This document shows, piece by piece, positions 23,954 through 32,777 of a DNA stretch of 46,893 nucleotides; the stretch's first letter is position 1, and every line of letters begins with the position of its first letter. The position numbers and the translations under genes were made by a program. The DNA comes from Alphaproteobacteria bacterium (GTDB taxonomy: Bacteria > Pseudomonadota > Alphaproteobacteria > UBA11136): NCBI GenBank assembly GCA_016776635.1, contig JADHSZ010000015.1, forward strand, positions 1-46,893, read 5' to 3'. Under the pieces are notes generated by a model. It was given only the letters and a program-made list of their open reading frames with translations. It was not told the origin of the DNA and made no database searches.

Positions 23954-25105
23954 TTAGTCTCCGGAAAGAAACTCCTTAAACCGGGCCACCACATCGGTGG
24001 GCTTCACCGTGGGCCGGCCCAGCGGCTTCATGGAGCCCGGCGCGATCCGCATATGGATGAGATGGGGACCGGCGTCTTTGCCGTCGCCCGCAAAGGCGTT
24101 TCCCAGCGCCTGTTCGAACCCGCCCAGAGAGTCACAGGACGCCGCGCCCGCATAGCCACAGGCCAGCGCCACATGCGCGAAATCCACATGCTCCGAAACC
24201 GTGGCCTGGCCGCCGGTGGAATCGTGAACCCCGTTATCGAGGATAATATGAACCAGCCCCGGCGGCGCATAGGCGCCGATGGTGGCGAGCGTGCCCATGT
24301 GCATCAGCGATGCGCCGTCGCCGTCGAGAACCGCCACCGGGCGCTGCGTATTCATGGCCAGACCAAGCCCCATGGCGGCGGCGCAACCCATGGACCCGAT
24401 CTGGTAGAAATTCTGTACCCGGTCCTCAATGGTGAAAAGCTCGCGCGTGCATTTGCCGGTGGTGGAGATAACGCCGGCCCGGTCCGGCGCGACGGCCAGG
24501 AAACGCTCTAGGGCCTGTTGCCGCGAGGGCCGGTCCCCGTTGTCGCGGAGATCGGCATAGTCTCCCGGCGGCCGCGCGGGCAGCGGCGTCTGGGTGAGTC
24601 CGTCATCGCGCACAGTGTCCTTTTTCATGATGAAGGCGAAGGGCAGGGAGGAATCCGCCATGGCGGCCGCGGCCTTTTCCAGCGCTTCCGCCACGAGACC
24701 GCCGTCATCGGGGAACGGATCATGGGGGATGGACATGGTCTCGAGGATCCGTTCGGTGATTTCTCCCATGAACTGGTGCTGGGGTTCGTCCCCCAATCCC
24801 GGCTCGCCGCGCCAGGTGGTGATGAAAAGGGTGGGGATGCGGAACGGATGATTAAGGGATGTAAGCGGATTGACGGCGTTGCCGAGGCCTGAATTCTGGC
24901 ACATGACCACTGTCTTGCGGCCCGCCAGCCATGCCCCCGCGGCGATGGCAACCGCCGCGCCCTCGTTCGCCGCGCCCACGTAATCGAGCCGCCGGTCGCT
25001 GATGACTCCGTTGATGATGGGCGTCAGAAAGGAACAGGGTACCCCAGTATAGAAGTCGTAGCCCATATCCCGGGCGGGATCGATGAAGTCACTTGCCGAA
25101 ATCAT
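23954..25105 (-). CDS. ppd: Phosphonopyruvate decarboxylase
   Basis: A 383-residue thiamine-diphosphate enzyme that pulls the PEP mutase equilibrium forward by decarboxylating phosphonopyruvate to phosphonoacetaldehyde. The N-terminal 'FYTGVPCSFLTPIING' and 'ANEGAAVAIAAGAWLAG' (conserved Glu) bind the cofactor ring. The C-terminal TPP motif runs from 'LDGDGASLMHMGTL' to 'ILDNGVHDSTGGQAT'. It lies 57 bases downstream of the pepM fusion gene on the same strand and is very likely co-transcribed. Confidence 0.94.
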   Translation of the reverse strand: MISASDFIDPARDMGYDFYTGVPCSFLTPIINGVISDRRLDYVGAANEGAAVAIAAGAWLAGRKTVVMCQNSGLGNAVNPLTSLNHPFRIPTLFITTWRGEPGLGDEPQHQFMGEITERILETMSIPHDPFPDDGGLVAEALEKAAAAMADSSLPFAFIMKKDTVRDDGLTQTPLPARPPGDYADLRDNGDRPSRQQALERFLAVAPDRAGVISTTGKCTRELFTIEDRVQNFYQIGSMGCAAAMGLGLAMNTQRPVAVLDGDGASLMHMGTLATIGAYAPPGLVHIILDNGVHDSTGGQATVSEHVDFAHVALACGYAGAASCDSLGGFEQALGNAFAGDGKDAGPHLIHMRIAPGSMKPLGRPTVKPTDVVARFKEFLSGD

Positions 25106-25161
25106 GGGGCTGAAATCATGGGATGGGGAAAAGCTGGGCTGGGGAAAGGTTCAGGAGCGGG

Positions 25162-26826
25162 TCAGGTGAAGTTCCGCGCTTCGGCGAGATCGAAGGCGTC
25201 GTCCACGTCCAGCCAATGGCCGGTTACATAGAGCGCCGATACGGCATGTCCGGCATCGAGAATGGCCGAGAAAAGATCAAGCAGGGTGGCGTTCTCCAGC
25301 CGTCCGTCTTTTTCCATGGCCTCGAGTTGTTCGCGGATGATCTCGGAGCCGCGCGCGCTGGTACGGGCCAGCCCCATCCATTCGCCGTGGACTTCGTTGC
25401 CGGGCAGTTCATTGCCGATTTTCAGCACCGCGGCGGGTTCGATTTCCTCAAGATAATCGCCGCTGAAGGGGCGGCTACAATTCACCAGGTCCACTTTACG
25501 CTCCACATCATGGTAATCGCGGCCCTGTCCCCGGGCGTCCACGGCAAGGACGATATCTTCCGGCGCGGCCAGGAGGGCATCAAGGATGAAACGGCGGAAC
25601 AGGATATCCCCGTAACTGAGGATGCAATCGCCCTCCATATGGGGAAGCGCGCAGGAGAGGGAATAGGCCTCGCCCGTGCTGTCATAGGAATCGTTGTCCA
25701 CGGTGGTAATGGAAGGCAGGTCGATCTTTTCCTTCTTGTAGCCGCGCACCACCGTGACATCCCGCACGCCGCCCTTCTTCAGGGTCGAGACCAGGCGCCG
25801 CAATAACGGCTTGCCGCGGATATCCACCATGCATTTTGGTTGTTCCTCGGTAAGGTCGCCCAGCTTGCCACCCCGTGATGCGGCGATGACGATGCCGTGG
25901 GCTTCCTTTTCCGTTGAGGTCAGATAGCGTTTTTCGGCTTCGGCCAGCTCCTGGTTGCCCACCAGTTCGAACACATCCTGCACGCTTGTGATTTCACCCT
26001 CGATACCCACCAGGCTCTGTTCCTCGTGGATTTTCCGGCACACGTCACGCATCGCCGAGATCGAGGCGCGAAGATTGTGGTTGGCCCAGATCACCATGGA
26101 GATTCCGGCCTTGCCGAAGGTCTCGGTGGGGGTTTCGTAATACATGGTGGGCACGATCACCACCGGGCAGCGCTCGCCCCAGTCCCGCTTGAAGGCCAGA
26201 ACCTCGTCGGCGGTGGCAAGCTTGGAATGGATGAGAATGGCGTCGGCGCCGGCGGCATGATAGGCCTCGGCACGGCGCAGGGCCTCGTCGAGCCCCCATC
26301 CCGCTATCAAGGCTTCGATGCGGGCGACGAGCGAGAAATCATCATCAAGCTGGCTGTCCTTCCCGGCTTTGATCTTGCCGCAGAATTCCTCCATATCGGC
26401 CAGCGGCTGCGCCTCGCCAACGAAAGAGTTGGTCTTGGGAAAAAGCTTGTCTTCGATACAGACCCCGGCGATGTCGTGCTGGCACAATTTTTTAACCAGC
26501 CGCCGCAGGTTGTTGAAGTTGCCATAGCCGGTATCGCCGTCCACCAGGATGGGAATGGTGGTGGCGTCGGACATGAACTCCAGAATTTCCAGCACCTGTG
26601 TCCAGGAGGCCTCGTTGCTGTCCCTGACGCCAAGCGCCGCCGAGATCGAAAGACCCGACGCCCAGATACCGCGGAAGCCGGATTCCTCGGCGATTTTCGC
26701 AGACAGACCGCTATGGGCTTCCATGAGGAAGGAAAGCTCCGGCGAGGTCAGTTCACGGCGCAGCTGCGCCGCCTTTGACAGGGGCGCGGGCGCAATACTC
26801 AGCGCTGGTTTGGCAGCCGTTGTCAT
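25162..26826 (-). CDS. Phosphoenolpyruvate mutase fused to a nucleotidyltransferase
   Basis: A 554-residue two-domain protein. Residues ~25-290 are PEP mutase: '[10 protein letters not shown]' (95-103) and '[10 protein letters not shown]' (125-134), the EDK-x5-NS signature separating PepM from isocitrate-lyase relatives. Residues ~310-554 are a nucleotidyltransferase: '[19 protein letters not shown]', then 'GKPLL', resembling PntC-type phosphonate cytidylyltransferases. The first domain makes phosphonopyruvate from PEP. The second would activate AEP as CMP-AEP, the donor for phosphonolipids or phosphonoglycans; that specificity is inferred. The ATG at 26826 follows GGAG by seven bases; 12 extra residues upstream are possible. 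It starts an operon with ppd. Confidence 0.92.
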   Translation of the reverse strand: MTTAAKPALSIAPAPLSKAAQLRRELTSPELSFLMEAHSGLSAKIAEESGFRGIWASGLSISAALGVRDSNEASWTQVLEILEFMSDATTIPILVDGDTGYGNFNNLRRLVKKLCQHDIAGVCIEDKLFPKTNSFVGEAQPLADMEEFCGKIKAGKDSQLDDDFSLVARIEALIAGWGLDEALRRAEAYHAAGADAILIHSKLATADEVLAFKRDWGERCPVVIVPTMYYETPTETFGKAGISMVIWANHNLRASISAMRDVCRKIHEEQSLVGIEGEITSVQDVFELVGNQELAEAEKRYLTSTEKEAHGIVIAASRGGKLGDLTEEQPKCMVDIRGKPLLRRLVSTLKKGGVRDVTVVRGYKKEKIDLPSITTVDNDSYDSTGEAYSLSCALPHMEGDCILSYGDILFRRFILDALLAAPEDIVLAVDARGQGRDYHDVERKVDLVNCSRPFSGDYLEEIEPAAVLKIGNELPGNEVHGEWMGLARTSARGSEIIREQLEAMEKDGRLENATLLDLFSAILDAGHAVSALYVTGHWLDVDDAFDLAEARNFT

Positions 26827-26957
26827 GGCGGCGCTCCATCCCTCACAAATGATGTCCGGCATGTTCTGCCAGCTTGCGGAGGCTTTCGGCGATTATATAC
26901 GGATGTGGCGAAGACGGCACGTTTTGTTCTAGGTGGAATTGTCAGGGAGTTTGCGAC

Positions 26958-27590
26958 CTATTCCTGATTTTTATTCCTGATTGTTTCCGTTTTTTCCTTC
27001 ATCCTGGCGATGAGCTTTGGGAAACCGCCATCGCGTATGAGAGAGGAATACTCCGACTTTCGCGTGGCCAGCTCGCTGAAGGTGCCTTTGAGAAAGATAT
27101 CGATAACCTGCCACTGGCCATCGAATTCCCGCATCACGTAATTTAAGGCAACTTTCTCGCCATCGTCCTTTACGATTTTGGTTTTAACCAGAATTGAATC
27201 CCTGGGGCCTTCCGTGACTTCGACCATCTCGAATATTTCCCCGGAATATCCATCGAAACGGGAGGCGTAATTGGCGATGGTCATATTGGTGAAGGCGTCG
27301 ATCAGGGCCTGGTGGTCCACGGTGGAGGCTTTTTTCCAGTGACGGCCGGTTGAGCGGCTGGTCATGAAGGGCAGATTGAAACTTTCCTTGATAACCGGAG
27401 TCAGCCATTCATAACGGCCTTCATAGCCGAGATTTTCCGCCTCTTTCATAACCGAGAGCAGTGTGTCATGAAAGCGTTCGACGGCGAGACGGGCCGACTC
27501 TTGCCCGGCATTGGCCGAAAACGTTATAAGCACGCCCAAACCTAGGGTGATCACGGTAACCAGTCTTTTCGTCCGGCGGAAATGCGCCAT
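26958..27590 (-). CDS. hpnM: Hopanoid-associated periplasmic protein HpnM (Ttg2D/MlaC family)
   Basis: A 210-residue exported protein with a signal peptide (residues ~8-28, '...GVLITFSANAGQ'). The mature domain belongs to the MlaC/Ttg2D lipid-shuttle family: 'ESFNLPFMTSRSTGRHWKKAS', 'FTNMTIANYASRFDGYSGE' and 'NYVMREFDGQWQVIDIFLKG' (each shown in part). HpnM proteins are found with hopanoid genes and are thought to carry lipids across the periplasm. It is transcribed away from hpnN, sharing a ~100-base intergenic region. Confidence 0.9.
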   Translation of the reverse strand: MAHFRRTKRLVTVITLGLGVLITFSANAGQESARLAVERFHDTLLSVMKEAENLGYEGRYEWLTPVIKESFNLPFMTSRSTGRHWKKASTVDHQALIDAFTNMTIANYASRFDGYSGEIFEMVEVTEGPRDSILVKTKIVKDDGEKVALNYVMREFDGQWQVIDIFLKGTFSELATRKSEYSSLIRDGGFPKLIARMKEKTETIRNKNQE

Positions 27591-27689
27591 TTCAACTCCT
27601 TAGCTTCGAACTATGACAATTTCTTATATTTTGACAACTAACCGTCGTGTGATCGTGTCATGGTCTTTTAACACCACGGCTTCGTGCGG

Positions 27690-30428
27690 ATGTCTTTCCA
27701 CGGGGATTATGCCGGGGATTATGACGGGGATTATGACGGGGATTATGGCGTGATCAAGGCGTTCGGGGATATCTATCTGCGATTTCTTGCGTGCTGGGTA
27801 GATGCCGCGAGAAAAGCCGCGGTTCCAATTCTTCTTGCCGCGACCGTGGCCACCGGCGTGTCGTTGTTCTACACAGTGGAACATCTCCGAATCAATACCT
27901 CTACTTCGGACATGTTGTCCGCGGAACTTCCCTTCCGCAAGATTTACGACGAATACAGGCGCGCCTTTCCCAATCTCAGGAACAACATCACCATCGTCGT
28001 AGAGGGCGAAACCCCGGACATAGCCGAAGATGCCGCCGCGGCGCTCACCGCCCGGCTCAAGACGGAAAGCGAAGAATTCAAATTCGTTTTCGATCCCGCC
28101 AGCGACCCCTTCTTTATCGCCAACGGCCTGCTTTTCCTGGATGAAGACGAACTGGGCGATCTTTCCGACCGCCTGGCCGATGCCCAGCCCCTGTTGGCCG
28201 CCCTGGCGGAAGATATGAATCTGCGCGGTTTTTTCGACCTTCTCAACGAGGCCATAGACGAGGTGGCCAAGGGCGATGAAGACCCGTCGCGGCTGATCCG
28301 GATTTTTCACAATATTTCCGAGACCATTGAAAAGCAGCAGGAGGAAACCCCGCGCCCCATGTCGTGGCGCAAGATGATGATGGGCGGCGAGATAGAGATT
28401 GGCGACCTGCGCCGCTTTATCCTGGTCAAGCCCACTCTTGACGAATCCTCTCTACAGCCCGCCAAACGGGCGGTAGAGATTATCCGCGCGGCGGCCAGGG
28501 ATCTTGATCTCAATTCTCAATCTGGGGTGCGGGTACGGCTCACGGGCGGCGTGGTCCTGAGCCAGGAAGAGATGGTGAGCGTCACCGAGGGGGCAAGCGC
28601 GGCGGGTGTGCTGGCCCTTATACTTGTGGGCGTGCTGGTGGTTATTGGCCTCGGCTCGTTGCGCCTGACCACGGCGACCCTCATCACCTTGATCATGGGG
28701 CTCGTGTGGACGGGGGGATATGCCACCCTCGCCGTGGGCCAGCTCAACCTGATTTCCGTGGCCTTTGCCGTGCTGTTTATCGGCATTGGGGTGGATTTCG
28801 GAATCCAGTTTTGTCTTCGTTACCGCGAGGCCATCGGCCACGGCCAGTCCCACGAGGAAGCGCTTCGCGAATCGGCCACCGGGGTCGGCGGCGCATTGAC
28901 CCTGGCGGCCATTGCCGCGGCTATTGGTTTTTTCTCCTTCGTGCCCACGGCCTATCTGGGGCTCTCCGAACTGGGTATTATTTCCGGCGGCAGCATGATG
29001 ATCGCCCTGTTCGCCAATCTGACGGTCCTGCCGGCCTGTTTGACCCTGATGCCGCTGGAGCACCGGGAGGGCATGCTCCCGGCCTGGCAGGGGTGGCGGA
29101 AAATAAAGTGGGGGCCGAAACCGGCGCCGGGATTCCTGCTGCGGCATGCCACCAGCATTTCTCTCTGGGCGCTGGTGTTGGGGGTGGCCGCCGCGGTGAC
29201 CTATCTGCCCCGGCTGCAATTCGATTTTGATCCTATGAATCTCAAAGACCCGACCACGGAATCCGTGCAAACGGCGCTCGATCTGATGAAGGACAGCGAG
29301 ACGTCTTTCTACACCATCCAGATTCTTGCCGATAACGTGGAGGCGGCGCAAAGCCTTGCTCGAGAGCTGGAATCCCTGCCCCTGGTTGATCACACGGAGG
29401 GCCTGGCCGACTTCGTGCCCGATGACCAGGAAGACAAGCTCTTCATGATTGACGATATGGCGCTGTTTCTTTTTCCCGTCTTCGATGCATCGCCGCTGGA
29501 CAAGCCGTTGGACAATGACGGGCGCAGGAAGGTGGTCTTCCGGTTAAAGGAAAATCTGGAACACCTCATTGAAACGCCTCTGGTGGGTGTTCTCGATGCG
29601 CCGGCCCGGCGGCTGGTCAATGCCCTTGCGCAGTTCGAGGAATCGGCCCGCGACAACGGGCAATCGCTGGGCGACCTGGAAACCTTATTGTTGTCCTCCC
29701 TGCCCGAACGGCTGAAAAAGCTGCAACAGTCCCTCAATGCCAGGGAGATTACGGTGGAGGATCTGCCGGAACTCCTGCGTCAGCGTAAAATCGCCGCAGA
29801 CGGCCGTACCCTGGTGGAGGTCTTCCCCGCCGAAGCTCTGACCAGCAACGACGCCCTGAGGCGGTTTGTGGCCGCCGTGCGCAAGGTGGCTCCCAGCGCC
29901 ACCGAAGACCCGGTGATTTTGCTGGAAGGAGGGGATGCCGTCATAACGGCCTTTAGACAGGCTGGGCTTCTTTCCCTGGCTTTGATCACCCTGCTTCTTC
30001 TGATTGTGCTGCAAAGCGTGGTTGATACGCTTCTTGTGCTATTTCCCCTGGCCCTGGCCACGGTGTTTACGGCCTCAAGCTCCGTGATTTTCGGCATTCC
30101 CTTCAACTTCGCCAATATCATCGCCATCCCGCTGTTGTTCAGTCTCGGCGTTGCCTACGGCATCTATCTTGTGCTGCGTGAACGCAGCGCCGATTCCATC
30201 GCCGATGTGATGACCACCAGTACGCCGCGGGCCATCCTTTTCAGCGCGCTGACCACCATGTGTTCCTTCGGCACCCTGGCTATTTCAAGCCATCTCGGCA
30301 CCGCCAGCATGGGCCAGCTTTTGACCATTTCCCTGAGCTTTGCCCTGGTTTGTACGCTGGTGGTCCTGCCCTGCCTTCTGGCCTGCCGGAAACGCTATTT
30401 TCCCCACACCGGGGGAGGCCGAACATGA
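27690..30428 (+). CDS. hpnN: Hopanoid transporter HpnN (RND/MMPL family)
   Basis: A 912-residue RND-type membrane protein with two repeats of a large periplasmic loop plus six membrane helices (about 280-470 and 740-900). 'FIGIGVDFGIQFCLRYREA' and 'LLFSLGVAYGIYLVLRERS' are the paired TM4 motifs. HpnN moves hopanoids from the inner to the outer membrane in alphaproteobacteria. Start choice is uncertain: the ATG at 27690 includes four 12-base repeats encoding GDY(A/D/G) units. A GTG at 27750, directly after them, gives 'VIKAFGDIYLRFLACW', closer to a typical HpnN start. The stop overlaps the next gene by ATGA. Confidence 0.92.
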   Translation: MSFHGDYAGDYDGDYDGDYGVIKAFGDIYLRFLACWVDAARKAAVPILLAATVATGVSLFYTVEHLRINTSTSDMLSAELPFRKIYDEYRRAFPNLRNNITIVVEGETPDIAEDAAAALTARLKTESEEFKFVFDPASDPFFIANGLLFLDEDELGDLSDRLADAQPLLAALAEDMNLRGFFDLLNEAIDEVAKGDEDPSRLIRIFHNISETIEKQQEETPRPMSWRKMMMGGEIEIGDLRRFILVKPTLDESSLQPAKRAVEIIRAAARDLDLNSQSGVRVRLTGGVVLSQEEMVSVTEGASAAGVLALILVGVLVVIGLGSLRLTTATLITLIMGLVWTGGYATLAVGQLNLISVAFAVLFIGIGVDFGIQFCLRYREAIGHGQSHEEALRESATGVGGALTLAAIAAAIGFFSFVPTAYLGLSELGIISGGSMMIALFANLTVLPACLTLMPLEHREGMLPAWQGWRKIKWGPKPAPGFLLRHATSISLWALVLGVAAAVTYLPRLQFDFDPMNLKDPTTESVQTALDLMKDSETSFYTIQILADNVEAAQSLARELESLPLVDHTEGLADFVPDDQEDKLFMIDDMALFLFPVFDASPLDKPLDNDGRRKVVFRLKENLEHLIETPLVGVLDAPARRLVNALAQFEESARDNGQSLGDLETLLLSSLPERLKKLQQSLNAREITVEDLPELLRQRKIAADGRTLVEVFPAEALTSNDALRRFVAAVRKVAPSATEDPVILLEGGDAVITAFRQAGLLSLALITLLLLIVLQSVVDTLLVLFPLALATVFTASSSVIFGIPFNFANIIAIPLLFSLGVAYGIYLVLRERSADSIADVMTTSTPRAILFSALTTMCSFGTLAISSHLGTASMGQLLTISLSFALVCTLVVLPCLLACRKRYFPHTGGGRT
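27702..27749 (+). repeat. Four 12-bp tandem repeats at the start of hpnN
   Basis: GGGGATTATGCC, GGGGATTATGAC (twice) and GGGGATTATGGC run head to tail and end at the GTG at 27750. Each unit contains GGGG followed by GAT, which could act as a set of ribosome-binding sites for that GTG. Twelve bases keep the frame, so copy number could change without breaking the gene. Confidence 0.9.
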
Positions 30429-31174
30429 AGGCGGTCATCCTGGCGGCCGGTGTCGGCGCGCGGCTGGGCTCGGGCGAGGACCATCCTCCCAAGGCCATGC
30501 TGTGTTTCGCGGACAGGACGCTGCTTTCCCGGCATCTGGAAATCTTGCGCCACTGCGGGATCGAGGAAGTTGTTATCGTCACCGGATACCGCGCCGAGCT
30601 TTTCGAGGAAGCGGTCGCATCCGAAAAGGCGGAAGGCTTCGTGCGCACCCTCGTAAACTCGGATTTCCGATTGGGCAGTATTCTTTCCTTGTGGACGGCC
30701 CGGGATGTTCTTCATTGTGGCGATGACATTCTTCTCATGGACGCCGATGTGCTGAATGATGTTCGCATGATCGAACGCCTGCGGGATTCGGGAAACGCCA
30801 ACTGTTTTCTCATGGACCGCGATTTCGAGGCCGGAGACGAGCCGGTGAAGCTTTGTATCAAAGGGGGCGAGATTGTTGATTTCCACAAGAAGGTCGAACA
30901 CGCTTACGACTTTTGCGGGGAATCGGTGGGTTTTTTCCGTTTCTCGGCCGGCATGGCGGGGCGCCTTGCCCACAGGGCGCAGGCCTATGTGGATGAGGGA
31001 AGGGGGGAGGAATGGTACGAAGAGGCCATTCGTGACTTGGTGATGGACTGTCCCGCCGGAACTTTCGGATATGAGGACGTGACGGGCATTCCCTGGATCG
31101 AGATAGACTTTCCCGAAGACGTGGAGCGCGCCCGGGAAGAAATTCTTCCCCGTTTGAAGGGCTTGGAAACATGA
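30425..31174 (+). CDS. Nucleotidyltransferase (sugar- or alcohol-phosphate NTP transferase), lipid-headgroup operon
   Basis: A 249-residue protein with the nucleotidyltransferase opening 'AVILAAGVGARLGSGEDHPPKAML' (shown in part; G-x-G-x-R-L and P-K-x-M), 'EEVVIVTGYRAELFE', 'LLMDADVLND' (metal-binding Asp pair) and the C-terminal 'WIEIDFPEDVERAREEI'. It resembles cytidylyltransferases that make CDP-alcohols. The substrate is not readable. It is overlapped by four bases at each end (hpnN before, phosphatidyltransferase after), so its product probably feeds the next enzyme. It could act on AEP, choline-like, glycerol-like or inositol-like phosphates. Confidence 0.85.
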   Translation: MKAVILAAGVGARLGSGEDHPPKAMLCFADRTLLSRHLEILRHCGIEEVVIVTGYRAELFEEAVASEKAEGFVRTLVNSDFRLGSILSLWTARDVLHCGDDILLMDADVLNDVRMIERLRDSGNANCFLMDRDFEAGDEPVKLCIKGGEIVDFHKKVEHAYDFCGESVGFFRFSAGMAGRLAHRAQAYVDEGRGEEWYEEAIRDLVMDCPAGTFGYEDVTGIPWIEIDFPEDVERAREEILPRLKGLET

Positions 31175-31791
31175 GTGATTCCCAGGGAAATATCGCCTGG
31201 GACCAGCGTCTGGCCCGTATCCTGGTTAAGCCGCTGGCCCGCACCTCCATCCATCCCAATGCCATTACCACTTTGGGCCTGATGATGGGTCTTCTGGCCG
31301 GTCATCTCTTCGGCCAGGGCGACCCGGTTCTCGCCAACTGGGGCGCCGGGGTCTTCATGTTCGCCGCCTTCATTGACCATGCCGACGGGGAACTGGCGCG
31401 TCTGGTGAACAAGACCAGCACCTTCGGCCATTATTACGATCATGTGGCCGTGGGTGTCAGCTATGTGGCTTTGTTCCTGGGGATGGGGCTCGGCCAACGT
31501 CACGGACCATTGGGCGACTGGGCGGTGCTGTTGGGCGTGGCAGCCGGCCTCGCGGTGGCGGTGATCATGGGCGTGCGGGTGGGGATCGAAGTCCGGGAAG
31601 GCGTGAATGCCGTCAAGCAGGGCAGCTTCGCCGGGTTCGAGCCCGAAGATACCCTTTACATCGTCGGTCCGGTCACCTGGCTGGGCTATGGGGTTCCCTT
31701 TCTTGTGGCCGCCGGGATCGGCGCGCCCCTGTTCCTGCTGTGGGTGGTCCGGGAACGTCTGCGGAATTCAAGCGAACAAGACCGGTCATGA
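31171..31791 (+). CDS. CDP-alcohol phosphatidyltransferase-like protein A (fourth Asp missing)
   Basis: A 206-residue integral membrane protein. The family signature is D-x2-D-G-x2-A-R-x8-G-x3-D-x3-D. Here D69, D72, G73, A76-R77, G86 and D90 fit ('IDHADGELARL...GHYYD'), but the last Asp is Val94. In known members that Asp is the presumed catalytic base. It is a close relative of the protein at 32768-33400 ('WDQRLARI.V.PLART.I.PN'). The 4-base overlaps with the nucleotidyltransferase and hpnA suggest a headgroup transfer role tied to the hpn genes. Activity is uncertain given the missing residue. Confidence 0.85.
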   Translation: MSDSQGNIAWDQRLARILVKPLARTSIHPNAITTLGLMMGLLAGHLFGQGDPVLANWGAGVFMFAAFIDHADGELARLVNKTSTFGHYYDHVAVGVSYVALFLGMGLGQRHGPLGDWAVLLGVAAGLAVAVIMGVRVGIEVREGVNAVKQGSFAGFEPEDTLYIVGPVTWLGYGVPFLVAAGIGAPLFLLWVVRERLRNSSEQDRS

Positions 31792-32777
31792 CCACCCTTG
31801 TGACCGGAGCCTCGGGATTCGTCGGATCGGCCGTGCTGCGTGAACTGGTGCGGGCCGGACACGAGGTGCGGGCATTGCTGCGGCCCACCAGCGACCGCCG
31901 TAATCTGGAGGGACAGGATGTGGATATCGCCATTGGCGACCTGTCCAACCGCAGCTCCCTGGTCAAGGCGCTGGCAGGGTGCGACGCCCTGTTTCATGTG
32001 GCGGCCGATTACCGGTTGTGGGCGGCAAACCCCGAGGAAATCTATGAATCAAACGTTCGCGGCACCCGTAACATCATGGAGGCGGCCGGTGAGGCCGGGG
32101 TAAAACGTATTGTCTATACCAGCAGCGTGGCGACCCTGGGGCTTAACGCCGACGGCACGCCGTCCCATGAGGAGACTCCGGTTTCCCTGGAGGATATGAT
32201 CGGCGACTACAAACGCTCGAAATTTCTCGCCGAGGAGGAAGTCAATCGCCTCATCGCCGAAGTTTCCCTGCCCGCGGTGATCGTCAATCCCGCCGCCCCC
32301 ATCGGTCCGCGCGATATCAAGCCCACCCCCACCGGCAGGATGATTGTTCAGGCCGCCGCCGGGAAAATGCCCGCCTTCGTGGATACCGGTCTTAATTTCG
32401 TGCATGTGGATGACGTGGCAAAGGGCCATCTGCTGGCCTTTGAAAGGGGGCGGGTGGGGGAGCGCTATATTCTCGGTGCCGAGAACCTTACCCTGCGTCA
32501 GGTGCTGGCCGAGATCGCGCGCCTTACCCAGCGCCGCCCGCCTTCCATCAATCTTCCCCACAATCTGATTCTTCCCATCGCCTATATAGCGGAGGCCATT
32601 GCCCGGCTGCGTGGCGGTCCGGAACCCATGGTCACGGTGGATGGGCTCAAGCTGTCGAAAAAACGCATGTTCTTTTCCATCGAAAAGGCGCGGCGTGAAC
32701 TGGAGTATGCGCCACGTCCCGCGGTGGAAGCCATAAGCGATGCCGTGGACTGGTTCCGCCGCCACGGCTATGTCTGA
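31788..32777 (+). CDS. hpnA: Hopanoid-associated sugar epimerase/reductase HpnA
   Basis: A 329-residue extended short-chain dehydrogenase. 'VTGASGFVGSAVLREL' (GxxGxxG NAD site) is at residues 4-19. 'YTSSVATLG' and 'YKRSKFLAEEEV' (Y-x3-K active site) follow, then 'VNPAAPIGPRDIKPTPTG'. HpnA is encoded beside hopanoid genes in many bacteria; the reaction is unproven but is often taken to be a sugar-nucleotide or quinone-linked step. The ATG at 31788 overlaps the previous stop; a longer frame upstream lies inside that gene. Its 3' end overlaps the convergent phosphatidyltransferase-like gene by ten bases. Confidence 0.92.
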   Translation: MTTLVTGASGFVGSAVLRELVRAGHEVRALLRPTSDRRNLEGQDVDIAIGDLSNRSSLVKALAGCDALFHVAADYRLWAANPEEIYESNVRGTRNIMEAAGEAGVKRIVYTSSVATLGLNADGTPSHEETPVSLEDMIGDYKRSKFLAEEEVNRLIAEVSLPAVIVNPAAPIGPRDIKPTPTGRMIVQAAAGKMPAFVDTGLNFVHVDDVAKGHLLAFERGRVGERYILGAENLTLRQVLAEIARLTQRRPPSINLPHNLILPIAYIAEAIARLRGGPEPMVTVDGLKLSKKRMFFSIEKARRELEYAPRPAVEAISDAVDWFRRHGYV

